Positions 26,684 to 36,028 are shown, numbered from the stretch's first letter. The stretch is 64,000 nt of DNA from Idiomarina aquatica (GCF_003987185.1 NZ_PIPS01000001.1:248001-312000), one strand, 5' to 3'. Notes: generated by a model from the letters alone, not told the origin. Translations and numbers: made by a program.

Positions 26684-28489
26684 TTAGTCCGCTGGTGAAG
26701 CATTCGGGTGCGGTACACCCAGCCATTGCAGGAACCGCGCCTTTTGTTTTGCCGTTGGTTCTGCAACCGGCGTAATTGAGGCGCCGGTGTGTTGCTGTTC
26801 ACCGATCACTAAGGTGGTGGTGTGCAATTGATCACGGCGGAAATAAGTGACTTCCACTTCGTCACCCACCTCGTACTCTTTCAGCGCTTCGTCGAAACGT
26901 CCGCCGGCGGCACGGAAGCCATCATAGGCGACAATCACATCGCCGGGCGTGAAACCGGCATTCCAGGCGGGACCATTACGCTCAACCCGGGTCAGCTCAA
27001 TACCCGCGGGTGCGGCGTTACCACTCCAGCCAACCCAAGGGGTTTGTTTATCCGCGGAAGCAAAGCTCAACTCGAGTCCGGCGCTCGCCAGCATATCGGC
27101 AAACGGAATTTCTCCGACCGGGCTGTTGATGTTTTGTTGCCACCAGTTCTGCCACGACTGGCCGGTCAAATCTTGCAAAATCGTCAGTACATCCGCTGCC
27201 GTAAAACCGACCTCGTCAGCGTCGAAACGCTGATATAACTCGTTGTGCACGTCGCGATAGCTCACCTCGCCATCGGTTGCTTCAAGCAGCGCCATATCCA
27301 ACTGCCAGGAGACCATCGCGCCCTCTGAATAGATATTGACCGAGAAGTTTTGCGCCCGATCGCCGTATTGATCACTCCAGGCTTCAAACGATGCTTCAGC
27401 AACCGACATAACCTCGGTACCTGGCTTACGGTAATGGCTCTCAATATCATCCGCCAGGCGTTCGAAGTACTCATCCGGGGCCATGATATCAGCCACCATC
27501 AACAGATGATCCTGAAAGTAACTGGTCGAACCTTCCGCTAACCAAAACAGATCGGTGTAATTTTCTTTTTGATAGTCATAAGGTACCAGTGGTGACGGTC
27601 GATACGCCTTCACGTTCCAGGTATGGACAAACTCATGGGAGGCGGTCGACATAAACGACAAGTAATCATCGCGTGAGCCATAACGGTAGCGAGGCCGCTG
27701 AATGATGGTCGAGTTGCGGTGTTCTGTCGCACCACCGGCATCGGTCGTCAGGTGTACCATAAACACGTAGCGCTCATAGGGGTAACCGTCCCAAATTTCA
27801 GGGCCGGTGGTTACCAGCTTTTTCAAATCTTCCACGGTTTGCTGATGGTCAAGGTTACCCTCTCCCCAAATCACCAACTCGTACTCGCGGCCGTCAACTT
27901 CAAATTGGTACAGATCATTAATACCCGTCTCGATTGGGCTATCAACCAGAATGTCCCAGTTATCGGCGACAAAACGATGCTCCGCGGTTTTCTCCATGCC
28001 CGACACACTGCGCCAGTCATCGCGAACGTTCAACTCCACCGACACCGGTTGCTGACGATATTCATCGGCATACATAAACACCGCTGACGCATCTAAATAC
28101 GCATGCGAGTCATCAATATGGCGCGCGCGACGACCCAGTAGGTCAGCGTAGATTTGGTAATCAACGACAACCTCATCGCCTTTTGCTGTCTCCGGGATTT
28201 GAATCCGCCAGGTGCTTTTGTCCACTTTATGCCACTGCAACGGTTCACCATCGTCGGTCTGCGCCGAAAACTCCCGCACGCCGTTGGCTAAATTGAGAAT
28301 GCGGTAATAGCCGGTACGCCAGGCCGGCATTTTCACCTCAAGATAGTCTTTATCGGTGGCCGGGAAGGTAATGGATACATCACCGGTATGGTGCGTCGGT
28401 TCGGTCAGATCGATGTAGTAATCAACGTCTGCCGCCGCTGGAAAGGTCAGTGCTGCTAATGCACTTGCAATAAGAGTCCGTTTTAACAC
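26684..28489 (-). CDS. Exported M61 family (glycyl aminopeptidase-like) metallopeptidase
   Basis: The 601 residues start with a signal peptide (1-20). They contain the N-terminal beta domain, the gluzincin zinc motif HEFVH (285-289) with the third ligand E319 in WLAEGSTSYF, and a C-terminal PDZ domain (about 490-560, with NAGFTPGDVIVAYDG). The family prefers glycine or other small residues at the N-terminus of peptides. Length and motifs are complete. Probably periplasmic, helping peptide use. Isolated gene, convergent with queF. Confidence 0.92.
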   Translation of the reverse strand: MLKRTLIASALAALTFPAAADVDYYIDLTEPTHHTGDVSITFPATDKDYLEVKMPAWRTGYYRILNLANGVREFSAQTDDGEPLQWHKVDKSTWRIQIPETAKGDEVVVDYQIYADLLGRRARHIDDSHAYLDASAVFMYADEYRQQPVSVELNVRDDWRSVSGMEKTAEHRFVADNWDILVDSPIETGINDLYQFEVDGREYELVIWGEGNLDHQQTVEDLKKLVTTGPEIWDGYPYERYVFMVHLTTDAGGATEHRNSTIIQRPRYRYGSRDDYLSFMSTASHEFVHTWNVKAYRPSPLVPYDYQKENYTDLFWLAEGSTSYFQDHLLMVADIMAPDEYFERLADDIESHYRKPGTEVMSVAEASFEAWSDQYGDRAQNFSVNIYSEGAMVSWQLDMALLEATDGEVSYRDVHNELYQRFDADEVGFTAADVLTILQDLTGQSWQNWWQQNINSPVGEIPFADMLASAGLELSFASADKQTPWVGWSGNAAPAGIELTRVERNGPAWNAGFTPGDVIVAYDGFRAAGGRFDEALKEYEVGDEVEVTYFRRDQLHTTTLVIGEQQHTGASITPVAEPTAKQKARFLQWLGVPHPNASPAD

Positions 28490-28742
28490 AAGGGTTCCTC
28501 TGGTATTTTTATCATTCCTGTGACAAGGTGCTTATTAGGCTATCACAAAATGGAACGATTCCTGAGTTGATAAGACTAACGCAACAAATCAATAGGTTAA
28601 CGACATTTCATCATTCTGTTATGGCGTTAGTTCAGCAGAGTCCGTACAATGGTGACCGGTTTTTACCGTTATTACGTTTAACTTTACTACGATGTATTTA
28701 CTGCTTTAGACAGTACCGCCCAGTAAAAAGTAAGGTCGCATT

Positions 28743-30293
28743 TTGAATAACCCGAACACAGCCGAAGCGAAAATTGAGCAGCTGAGCAAGCGGTTACAGC
28801 AAAGCATTCAGTCCCGCAAGCAGCTCGAAGATAGTTTTCAGCACGACTACAACGTGCTTGCCGAGCTCATTATAAAGCTCACCTACGCCTGTGCCGGCAT
28901 GGACCACGGTCTTGATAATAAACTGGTTAAGTTACGCGGTTTGTTACAGCGTAATGCCGGTATGGCGGAACTCGAACAAGCCATCAATGACACCCAAACG
29001 GTCATCGAAAAACACACCTTAAACGTGCAGCGGCTGCTCAAACAAACCAGCGAGCAAACTCAGGAAACCGTCGCATTTTTACGCCAACAATCCTTGCAAA
29101 AAGCAGGACGGGATAGACTCGCCACCATTGAAAATATGCTCGAGTCGCCCAGCATTGCGGTCACTCATTACATTCCGGTTATGCTGGAACTGCTGCAGTT
29201 GTTCACTGCATCGGCACATTCGCTTGCTGATTCGCACACTAAACCGCAACAAAATTCGGCGGAGGTGCCATCAAGGCAGTTGCTTGAGCTGCTCAACCAG
29301 GTCGACTTTGACGGTGCAACAGGACAATTGATCCAGCGCACCAAGCTGCAACTGAATCAGGCGTTGGATCAACAACAGTTTATCGAGTTGATGTTGCAGT
29401 TAATTCGTCAGATTGTGAAAACCATCAATGATGAGCGTCAATCGGCACAAAGCTTCCTGCTGGAACTGAACCAAACGCTGACGCTGGTGCAGGGAGCGCT
29501 GCAAAATACGCTGGCGAGCCGCACCGAATTTCATGACAAAAGCGGCGTCTTGAATCAGCAGTTGCAAGCGGACATGAAGCAGCTCAATGACTCGGTCGAA
29601 ACCGCAACCCAGTTGGCTGAGCTGAAAGCTCAGGTCAGCGACCATATGCAGTCGATCAATGCGGCGCTGCAACAAAAATTTAGCCTTGAGCGCGACGAGC
29701 GCCGTAACTTTGAACGTCAGTACGAAAAGGCCTCATCACGGATTAAAAATTTGGAACGTCAGGTGGAGCAATATAAGCGCCAGTTGGCGGAACAGAAGTT
29801 TAAAAGTCTGCAGGATCCGTTAACAAAACTGCCCAATCGCGCCGCCTTTGAAGAACGATTTCAGCTGGAATTCGAGCGCTGGACGCGCTATAAAGAACCA
29901 CTGTGTATCGCGGTGGCAGATATCGATTTCTTTAAACGTATTAACGACAGTTTTGGCCATGTTGCCGGTGATAAAACCCTGCAGGTGTTGGCCAGTATGC
30001 TGCGTAAATCGGTAAAAGCGTCGGATTTCGTCTGTCGTTATGGCGGCGAAGAATTCGTGATTATCTTTCCACAAACCCAGCTTGAGCAGGCCATCGAACG
30101 GCTCGAACTGGCGCGCGAGAAAATCAGTAATATTCCGTTTAAATTTAAGAGCGAGGATATTCGCATCACGGTTTCCGTTGGTGTCGCACAATTTAGCCAG
30201 GACAGTGACACGGTGGTGACTGTCTTTGAAGCTGCCGATAAGGCACTATATGAAGCCAAGCGGCGTGGTCGAGATCAAATCGTTACAGCGTAA
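28743..30293 (+). CDS. Diguanylate cyclase with long coiled-coil sensor region
   Basis: A 516-residue soluble protein. Residues 1-345 are almost entirely helical and Gln-rich, with heptads in the last part (about 305-350, ERDERRNFERQYEKASSRI). The GGDEF domain follows (about 355-515): DPLTKLPNRAAFEERF, ADIDFFKRINDSFGHVAGD and active-site GGEEF at 434-438. The inhibitory site five residues before it reads KASD instead of RxxD, so product inhibition may be lost. The start is TTG at 28743 with AAGG 7-8 bases upstream. ppnN follows after 52 bases. Confidence 0.9.
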   Translation: MNNPNTAEAKIEQLSKRLQQSIQSRKQLEDSFQHDYNVLAELIIKLTYACAGMDHGLDNKLVKLRGLLQRNAGMAELEQAINDTQTVIEKHTLNVQRLLKQTSEQTQETVAFLRQQSLQKAGRDRLATIENMLESPSIAVTHYIPVMLELLQLFTASAHSLADSHTKPQQNSAEVPSRQLLELLNQVDFDGATGQLIQRTKLQLNQALDQQQFIELMLQLIRQIVKTINDERQSAQSFLLELNQTLTLVQGALQNTLASRTEFHDKSGVLNQQLQADMKQLNDSVETATQLAELKAQVSDHMQSINAALQQKFSLERDERRNFERQYEKASSRIKNLERQVEQYKRQLAEQKFKSLQDPLTKLPNRAAFEERFQLEFERWTRYKEPLCIAVADIDFFKRINDSFGHVAGDKTLQVLASMLRKSVKASDFVCRYGGEEFVIIFPQTQLEQAIERLELAREKISNIPFKFKSEDIRITVSVGVAQFSQDSDTVVTVFEAADKALYEAKRRGRDQIVTA

Positions 30294-30345
30294 TCCAAAA
30301 CAACGCTGCGACGACGCCCTGGTACAACAGGAGTAAGTCACAAGA

Positions 30346-31701
30346 ATGAGAGCAAGTATTTCTCCGCAGGGCAGTATGTCCCTGCTATCACAATTAGAAA
30401 TCGAACGACTAAAAGAATCATCCAACAGCCAACTGTACAAGCTATTCCGTAACTGCTGTCTGGCGGTATTAAACGCCGGTAGCCACACCGATAGCAGCGC
30501 CGATATTTACGACGCCTACAAAGATTTTCAGGTCAATATTATCCGTAAAGAACGCGGTATTAAGCTGGAACTGATTGAGCCGCCGGAAGAAGCGTTCGTT
30601 GATGGCGAAGTGATTGCCGGTATCCGCGAGCTATTAGAGTCGGTGCTGCGTGATATTCTGTTCACCGGTGAACGCTATTCGGAAGCCGAGTTGCAAGCCG
30701 CTGACAGCGCCACACTGACACACGTGGTGTTCGATATTCTCCGTAACGCGCGGACGCTAAAACCCATGCAGGAACCCAACATGGTGGTCTGCTGGGGCGG
30801 ACATTCGATCAACGAAATCGAGTACAAGTACACCAAGCAAGTGGGTTATCACCTCGGTCTGCGTGGCTTAAATATTTGTACCGGCTGTGGTCCGGGCGCG
30901 ATGAAAGGGCCAATGAAAGGCGCAACCATTGGTCACGCCAAACAGCGTATCACCAACGGCCGTTACCTGGGCTTAACCGAACCCGGTATTATTGCCGCCG
31001 AGCCGCCTAACCCGATTGTCAACGAGCTGGTGATTTTGCCGGACATCGAAAAACGTCTGGAAGCCTTTGTACGATCTGCGCATGGCATCGTTATTTTCCC
31101 GGGTGGTGCCGGTACTGCAGAAGAACTGCTGTATCTGCTGGGCATTTTGATGCACCCGGACAATAAGCGCCAAAGCCTGCCGGTTATCCTGACCGGACCG
31201 GAATCGTCGCGTGCCTATTTCGATGCGCTCGATGATTTCATTGGTGCCACCATCGGTGACGAAGCCAGAGAACTGTACCGCATCATCATTGATGATCCAG
31301 CTGCGGTTGCCCAGCATATGCATGCCGGAATGGCCGCCGTGAAACAGTACCGCCGTGATTCCGGTGATGCGTACTACTTTAACTGGACGCTGAAAATTAA
31401 CGAAGAGTTCCAGCGTCCATTCTCGCCGACGCACGAGAACGTTGCGTCGCTTAATCTGCATCCGGATCAGCCGAAAGAACGCCTGGCTGCCGACTTGCGT
31501 CGCGCCTTCTCAGCCATTGTTGCCGGAAATGTGAAAGATGAAGGCATTCGCCAAATCCGTAAGCACGGTGTGTTCACCATCAATGGCGAACGTTCATTGA
31601 TGAAACGTCTGGACGAGTTACTTCGTGCATTCGTCGAACAAGGCCGTATGAAATTGCCCGGTTCGGTGTATCATCCGTGTTATAAAGTGATTACGGAATA
31701 A
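30346..31701 (+). CDS. ppnN: Pyrimidine/purine nucleotide 5'-monophosphate nucleosidase PpnN (YgdH)
   Basis: Hydrolyses nucleoside monophosphates at the N-glycosidic bond; the E. coli enzyme is activated by (p)ppGpp binding. The 451 residues have an N-terminal regulatory domain, the central LOG-type Rossmann domain with [16 protein letters not shown] and catalytic-site motif [16 protein letters not shown] (about 248-262), and a C-terminal DUF3412-like domain. AGGAG precedes the ATG. Its closeness to syd, queF and truC is as in E. coli; the flanking diguanylate cyclase and DUF3192 genes are different. Confidence 0.95.
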   Translation: MRASISPQGSMSLLSQLEIERLKESSNSQLYKLFRNCCLAVLNAGSHTDSSADIYDAYKDFQVNIIRKERGIKLELIEPPEEAFVDGEVIAGIRELLESVLRDILFTGERYSEAELQAADSATLTHVVFDILRNARTLKPMQEPNMVVCWGGHSINEIEYKYTKQVGYHLGLRGLNICTGCGPGAMKGPMKGATIGHAKQRITNGRYLGLTEPGIIAAEPPNPIVNELVILPDIEKRLEAFVRSAHGIVIFPGGAGTAEELLYLLGILMHPDNKRQSLPVILTGPESSRAYFDALDDFIGATIGDEARELYRIIIDDPAAVAQHMHAGMAAVKQYRRDSGDAYYFNWTLKINEEFQRPFSPTHENVASLNLHPDQPKERLAADLRRAFSAIVAGNVKDEGIRQIRKHGVFTINGERSLMKRLDELLRAFVEQGRMKLPGSVYHPCYKVITE

Positions 31702-31721
31702 CACGAGGTTGTAATACCAGC

Positions 31722-32096
31722 ATGCGCAAGATCGTCCTTTTATTGGTCGGCGGTACGCTATCGTATTTGGCCGTGGTCGCTCTCGTACACGTTTTGTACG
31801 AGGCCGATCCGGCGGATATGAAATGGCAGGAACGCGAAACCTACAATGCCAAACAAATCGGTCAGCTTGAGTTTGGCATGAGCAAAGACGACGTCATTCG
31901 TATGCTGGGTTCGCCCGATATTAACGAAGCAAAAGAGACATCAGCCGGTGCCCATCAAGTGTTGTTTTATCGCACTCACCATGTCACCTCCGACGGTATC
32001 ACCACGAAAGATGAATGCACGCCGCTGCTGTTTCGGGATAACCAGTTGATCGCCTGGGGTGGTGACGCCTATCAGGATTATCAGGAACTGCAATGA
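31722..32096 (+). CDS. DUF3192 family membrane-anchored protein
   Basis: A 124-residue protein with an N-terminal membrane helix (about 3-25) without a lipobox. The DUF3192 core follows: LEFGMSKDDVIRMLGSPDINEA and VLFYRTHHVTSDGITTKDEC. It is a clear paralogue of the lipoprotein at 24693, sharing YRTH, DG-TT and DECTPL. The start lies 20 bases after ppnN. Its stop overlaps the next start as ATGA, so this gene and the 510-residue gene are translationally coupled. Confidence 0.82.
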   Translation: MRKIVLLLVGGTLSYLAVVALVHVLYEADPADMKWQERETYNAKQIGQLEFGMSKDDVIRMLGSPDINEAKETSAGAHQVLFYRTHHVTSDGITTKDECTPLLFRDNQLIAWGGDAYQDYQELQ

Positions 32097-33625
32097 GCCG
32101 TTGTGAAGAGCTCATTCGCTCGGCAACAGACGCCCTGCAACATCGGGATCCGGCGAGACTTTATGAGTGGGTTCAACACCTTGACAGTGAATACGGCCGC
32201 CACCGTTATCCTGAGTTGCTGGTTCATGCACTGCGCACCGAAAAGCTTGAAAACAACCTCGCCATCGCCATTATCAGCGCCGTTGAAGCGCTAAAACTGG
32301 CTATCCGCTTACAGTTTCATACCCACTCTCGCCGAGTGTTGGCAGCCGCCTGTCTGTCACGGGCGTTGGCCGATGACCTTGAATACTGGCAGCAGTGCGG
32401 GTTAAAACAACCGTTATGGTCAGCGGCTTTTTGCCAACCACCGCTAACGGATGCGTTTTATTTTACGCAGTGGTGTCTGGCACTGGCACAATGCCAATGG
32501 CAACAACAACGCCAACCGCTGACTGAGCTGTTGTGCGGCTCCGCACGGGCTCGTTACTGGTTGTTTGCGGAGCAGCTCCCGCACAGCCCGACGATCACCA
32601 CCGGCAGCGTACTGCAACACCAACCAACGCAAGCGCAGGTGGTTATGGTCAGTGCCGATGCCAGTCACTGGTTGGTATTGGACAGTAAACGCCAAACGTT
32701 GCGCAAATTACCGCTCAGTCAGCTTTCTCACTGGCAACCGATTGACACTAAAGCAACGCCGCAAAAGTTGCTGGCGCAGCTTGAATATTTACGCGCGCTG
32801 AGCCAGCACCTGCCGTCGGTAACCTTTAAAGCACCCAAGCCACTACTTACCGCCATCAAGCGCTATACGTCCGGCACCGGCGCACTGGAACCGGTCATTA
32901 ATCACATCGCCCAGCGACCGATACTGGCACAAAGTCTGCGCCAGGCGGTCGAGCAACAGCAGTTGCCGGCCAATGATCCGCATCGCATGCAGCTTAAGCA
33001 CATTTATTTGTGGCTGGGCGGCACCCGCGCTGCCATCATCCTGGCAACGGCCTCGTTGCAACAGCAATTTCTGCAACAGCGGGTGCCCTTGCAGCAATCA
33101 CTCATGCAACGGTTAAATCTGCTGACCGAACTGCTTACGCATTTAAGTGACCTAACCGGCCATGCTCTGCCTACGCCGCCGTCGCTGTTAACCTTGTTGA
33201 CCGCGGCCGACTTGTTCCGCGATCCACGCCTATTGCGCTCGGCACGCTGGCCACGACTGCACCAACTGGACTCAGCGGATAAAGAAGCCTGGCTGGGTCC
33301 TCAGTCGGCGTCAATGCCGAACAATAAGCAACGCTTATCGCGTCAGTTAATCGCCCGGTGGCAATTGGACAAGCCGCTGGCACCGTTATTACAGCCCGAA
33401 CAACACACCGCACATCCGCTACCGGCAATGATGACCGTGAGCAACGTGCTGGTGGCACAGACCTTTCACTACCGTCTGCGTCTGTCTGAACCCGCGCAAG
33501 AACAGTTTGAAAATGCATTGACCTCACTCAAACTCAGTAGCGATGATGCGCGTCGCGTATTGAGTAAAGCCATCAGCCGTTGTCACCCCTACTCTCCGCT
33601 GACCGAGTTTTCGCATTCACAGTAA
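32093..33625 (+). CDS. Uncharacterised protein with a possible degenerate HDOD-like region
   Basis: A 510-residue soluble, helix-rich, Gln- and Leu-rich protein that I do not recognise as a whole. Residues about 265-385 have the helix rhythm of HDOD domains (LEPVINHIAQRPILAQSLRQ, then IYLWLGGTRAAIILATASL, then LLTAADLFRDPRLL), but HD-type metal residues are absent. The N-terminal 250 residues show no known motif. It starts within the stop of the DUF3192 gene and is in line with ppnN and a diguanylate cyclase, so a signalling role is possible. This is inference. Confidence 0.5.
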   Translation: MSRCEELIRSATDALQHRDPARLYEWVQHLDSEYGRHRYPELLVHALRTEKLENNLAIAIISAVEALKLAIRLQFHTHSRRVLAAACLSRALADDLEYWQQCGLKQPLWSAAFCQPPLTDAFYFTQWCLALAQCQWQQQRQPLTELLCGSARARYWLFAEQLPHSPTITTGSVLQHQPTQAQVVMVSADASHWLVLDSKRQTLRKLPLSQLSHWQPIDTKATPQKLLAQLEYLRALSQHLPSVTFKAPKPLLTAIKRYTSGTGALEPVINHIAQRPILAQSLRQAVEQQQLPANDPHRMQLKHIYLWLGGTRAAIILATASLQQQFLQQRVPLQQSLMQRLNLLTELLTHLSDLTGHALPTPPSLLTLLTAADLFRDPRLLRSARWPRLHQLDSADKEAWLGPQSASMPNNKQRLSRQLIARWQLDKPLAPLLQPEQHTAHPLPAMMTVSNVLVAQTFHYRLRLSEPAQEQFENALTSLKLSSDDARRVLSKAISRCHPYSPLTEFSHSQ

Positions 33626-33748
33626 AAATACCTGCAATTCACTAGTCTAATAGTGCGTTACTGGCCTGTGATTCGCTTCGGTGCTAGACTTTGCGGCACG
33701 TTTACCTCCCCCTGTTTTAAAGCTGTAACATGGAATAAGGAACCTATT

Positions 33749-34753
33749 ATGAGCACCAAGATAACGGTTATTCCCGGCGACGGTATTGGCCCGGATATTG
33801 TTGAATCTGCCATTCAAATCATGAACAAAGCGGGCTGCGATTTTGAATACGAATACGTTGAAGCCGGCCTAACCGCTCTGGAAAAAACCGGTGAACTGCT
33901 GCCGCAAGCAACCTTGGATGCCATTGAGCGCAACGGTATAACGCTTAAAGGTCCACTCACCACTCCAGTCGGTGAAGGCTTCACTTCAATTAACGTCAGC
34001 CTGCGCAAGCACTTCGGTTTGTATGCGAACCTGCGTCCGGTTAAGTCCTTCAAAGGCACCCAAGCTCGCTACGACAACATTGACATCATTACCGTCCGTG
34101 AAAACACCGAGGGCATGTACTCAGGTCTGGGGCAAAAAGTATCAGACGACGGTTCAGAAGCCGAAGCCATGAGCAAAATCACCCGTGCCGGCGCTGAACG
34201 CATCGTCCGTTTTGCCTACGAACTGGCTGAACGTGAAGGCCGTAAGAAAGTCACTGCGGTACACAAAGCCAATATCCTGAAATCAACCTCGGGCTTATTC
34301 CTCAAAGTTGCCCGTGAAATCGGCGAAGAGTATCCAAACATCGAGTCGGCCGAGATGATCGTTGATGCCGCGTGCATGCGCCTGGTGATGAACCCGGAAG
34401 ACTTCGACGTTATCGTTACCACCAACCTGTTCGGTGACATTGTCTCCGACCTGTGTGCCGGTCTGGTCGGCGGTTTGGGCATGGCGCCGGGGGCTAACAT
34501 CGGTGAAAACTGTGCCATCTTTGAAGCCGTGCACGGCTCGGCACCCGACATCGCCGGCAAAAACCTGGCAAACCCAAGCTCTGTGATCCTGGCGTCTGTA
34601 CAAATGCTGGAATATTTAGGCATGTCAGACAAAGCCGACAAGATCGTTAAAGCACTGGCTGACGTCATCGAAAGCGGTGACCGCACCACTCGCGATCTGG
34701 GCGGTAGCCACGGTACCACCGACTTCACCCAAGCCGTTATCGAACGCTTATAG
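33749..34753 (+). CDS. Isocitrate dehydrogenase, NAD-dependent type
   Basis: Oxidises isocitrate to 2-oxoglutarate in the TCA cycle. The 334 residues are the short type. Substrate residues are present: S80/N82/R86 (SINVSLR), R96, Y124 (TEGMYSG), K173 (VHKANILK), D230 and D234 (NLFGDIVSD). At the cofactor site D267-I268 (HGSAPDIAG) replaces the Lys-Tyr of NADP enzymes, the known mark of NAD specificity. The start at 33749 has AAGG upstream; the longer in-frame form is rejected. Monocistronic, followed by the inverted-repeat element. Confidence 0.93.
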   Translation: MSTKITVIPGDGIGPDIVESAIQIMNKAGCDFEYEYVEAGLTALEKTGELLPQATLDAIERNGITLKGPLTTPVGEGFTSINVSLRKHFGLYANLRPVKSFKGTQARYDNIDIITVRENTEGMYSGLGQKVSDDGSEAEAMSKITRAGAERIVRFAYELAEREGRKKVTAVHKANILKSTSGLFLKVAREIGEEYPNIESAEMIVDAACMRLVMNPEDFDVIVTTNLFGDIVSDLCAGLVGGLGMAPGANIGENCAIFEAVHGSAPDIAGKNLANPSSVILASVQMLEYLGMSDKADKIVKALADVIESGDRTTRDLGGSHGTTDFTQAVIERL

Positions 34754-34775
34754 GGATTATGTGAAAGGCGTATCC

Positions 34776-34934
34776 TGCGCGGCCCTGACGTTCTTGTGAG
34801 GCCGTCGTGGGGATTGCTCAGTGAGGGTGTCTGCAGCCATGGATGATTGCAGACAAGCCCCCAGGGATGGGTTTACAGCGTCCCTCACTGAGTAAGCCCA
34901 CGACGGCCTCGTAAAAGGGCGTCCGAGCCGCGCA
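34776..34934. repeat. Long nested inverted-repeat element
   Basis: About 159 bases with three nested pairs: outer TGCGCGGC (34776-34783) with GCCGCGCA (34927-34934); a middle arm of about 30 bases starting GAGGCCGTCGTGGG (34798) and ending CCCACGACGGCCTC (34910), including CTCAGTGAGGG (34817-34827) with CCCTCACTGAG (34882-34892); and an inner TGTCTGCA (34828-34835) with TGCAGACA. The tip carries CAGGGATGGGTTTACAGCG, like dispersed intergenic repeats I know from other marine gammaproteobacteria. It fills the gap between the isocitrate dehydrogenase and rlmM stops and may serve both as terminator. No second copy seen in the window. Confidence 0.75.
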
Positions 34935-34939
34935 TAGCG

Positions 34940-36028
34940 CTAGCGCGTTCTTGGCACCCAGCGCAAATGTACGGTAATTTCTTCGCGGTCGTGATAAAGA
35001 TGCTTGGCCTGGATTTCGAAGGGTTTGGTACCTTCGGTTTGCAGCTGTTCGGTAATTTGCTGTAAGTATTCTTTGACCGCGGCATAGCGTTGTCGCATTG
35101 GCAGTTTTAAATTGAAAATGGCTTCCTGGCAGTATTCATCTAACAACCAGCGGGTCATTAACTCTCCCACCCGAGCCGGTTTTTCCACCATATCGCAGAC
35201 CAACCAGTTGATGTTGCGCCGTTTTGGACGAAACTTAAAGCCGTCTTCCTTGATGTGCTGAACCTGACCGGTTTCCATCAACGAATCGGCCATCGGACCA
35301 TTGTCCACCGCCTGCACCATCATCCCGCGACGGACCAACTGATAGGTCCAGCCACCTGGCGCGGCGCCCAAATCCACGGCTCGCATGCCGGCTTGAATGC
35401 GTTTGTCGCGTTCTTCTTCCGGCACGAACACCTGAAAGGCTTCATCCAACTTTAGCGTCGAGCGGCTGGGACCGTCCTTAGGCATTCTTAAGCGCAGAAT
35501 ACCACCGGCATAAGGGGTCTGGTTATAGCTGTAGGAGTAGCCGGTCAGTGCGTGCGCTGAATTGACGAACATGACGTGCAGCAACGGCCGTTTGGCCAGC
35601 GGTTTGTTACTCAGTAATTCGGCTTTGCGCAGGCTCTGACGCAGCGGTACCGCAAACTTGCGGCAGAACTTCGACAATTGATTGGCTTCGTTGGTGTCGG
35701 GGGTTTCTACCCGCAGTTCGCCGGCCAGCCCGAAGCTTTCCTGATGCGGTAACAACGCCTCAAGTACGGCACTGGCGCGGTCTTCGACACCCGCCATTTT
35801 TATGGCACTGAGTAGCACAAACATTTCACGCGCAAACACCAGTTCTTTAAGCGCCAGCTTACGGGCAATATGATCGGCCTCTTCGGCCTGACAATGATAG
35901 GTGACATAGGCTTGATCCGGCTGCGTCTGGCAATATCCGTAAATACCCAGTTCGGTTGCCTTATCCTGAATTTCCGCCGCACAGTCCCCTTCAAAGCCTG
36001 CCCGACACAACAGTATGATGCCACTCAT
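34940..36028 (-). CDS. rlmM: 23S rRNA C2498 2'-O-methyltransferase RlmM
   Basis: SAM-dependent enzyme that methylates the ribose of C2498 in 23S rRNA. The 362 residues have an N-terminal THUMP-like domain and a Rossmann methyltransferase domain with SAM motif MRAVDLGAAPGGWTYQLV and the later VCDMVEKP and FNLKLPM segments of the K-D-K-E type. It is one base downstream-overlapping with ygdD (TAATG). The gcvA-ygdD-rlmM order matches E. coli, apart from the inserted hydrolase gene. Its stop nearly touches the inverted-repeat element. Confidence 0.95.
   Translation of the reverse strand: MSGIILLCRAGFEGDCAAEIQDKATELGIYGYCQTQPDQAYVTYHCQAEEADHIARKLALKELVFAREMFVLLSAIKMAGVEDRASAVLEALLPHQESFGLAGELRVETPDTNEANQLSKFCRKFAVPLRQSLRKAELLSNKPLAKRPLLHVMFVNSAHALTGYSYSYNQTPYAGGILRLRMPKDGPSRSTLKLDEAFQVFVPEEERDKRIQAGMRAVDLGAAPGGWTYQLVRRGMMVQAVDNGPMADSLMETGQVQHIKEDGFKFRPKRRNINWLVCDMVEKPARVGELMTRWLLDEYCQEAIFNLKLPMRQRYAAVKEYLQQITEQLQTEGTKPFEIQAKHLYHDREEITVHLRWVPRTR

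Noticed and set aside
28528-28746. Small plus-strand frame of 72 codons ending over the diguanylate cyclase start
   Set aside because: It needs a GTG start without a Shine-Dalgarno, uses many rare codons (AGG, ATA, AGA, CTA) and has no recognisable family. The end overlap is likely chance.
33653-33748. N-terminal extension of the isocitrate dehydrogenase
   Set aside because: The added 32 residues have no family match, and the ATG at 33749 has a proper ribosome site.
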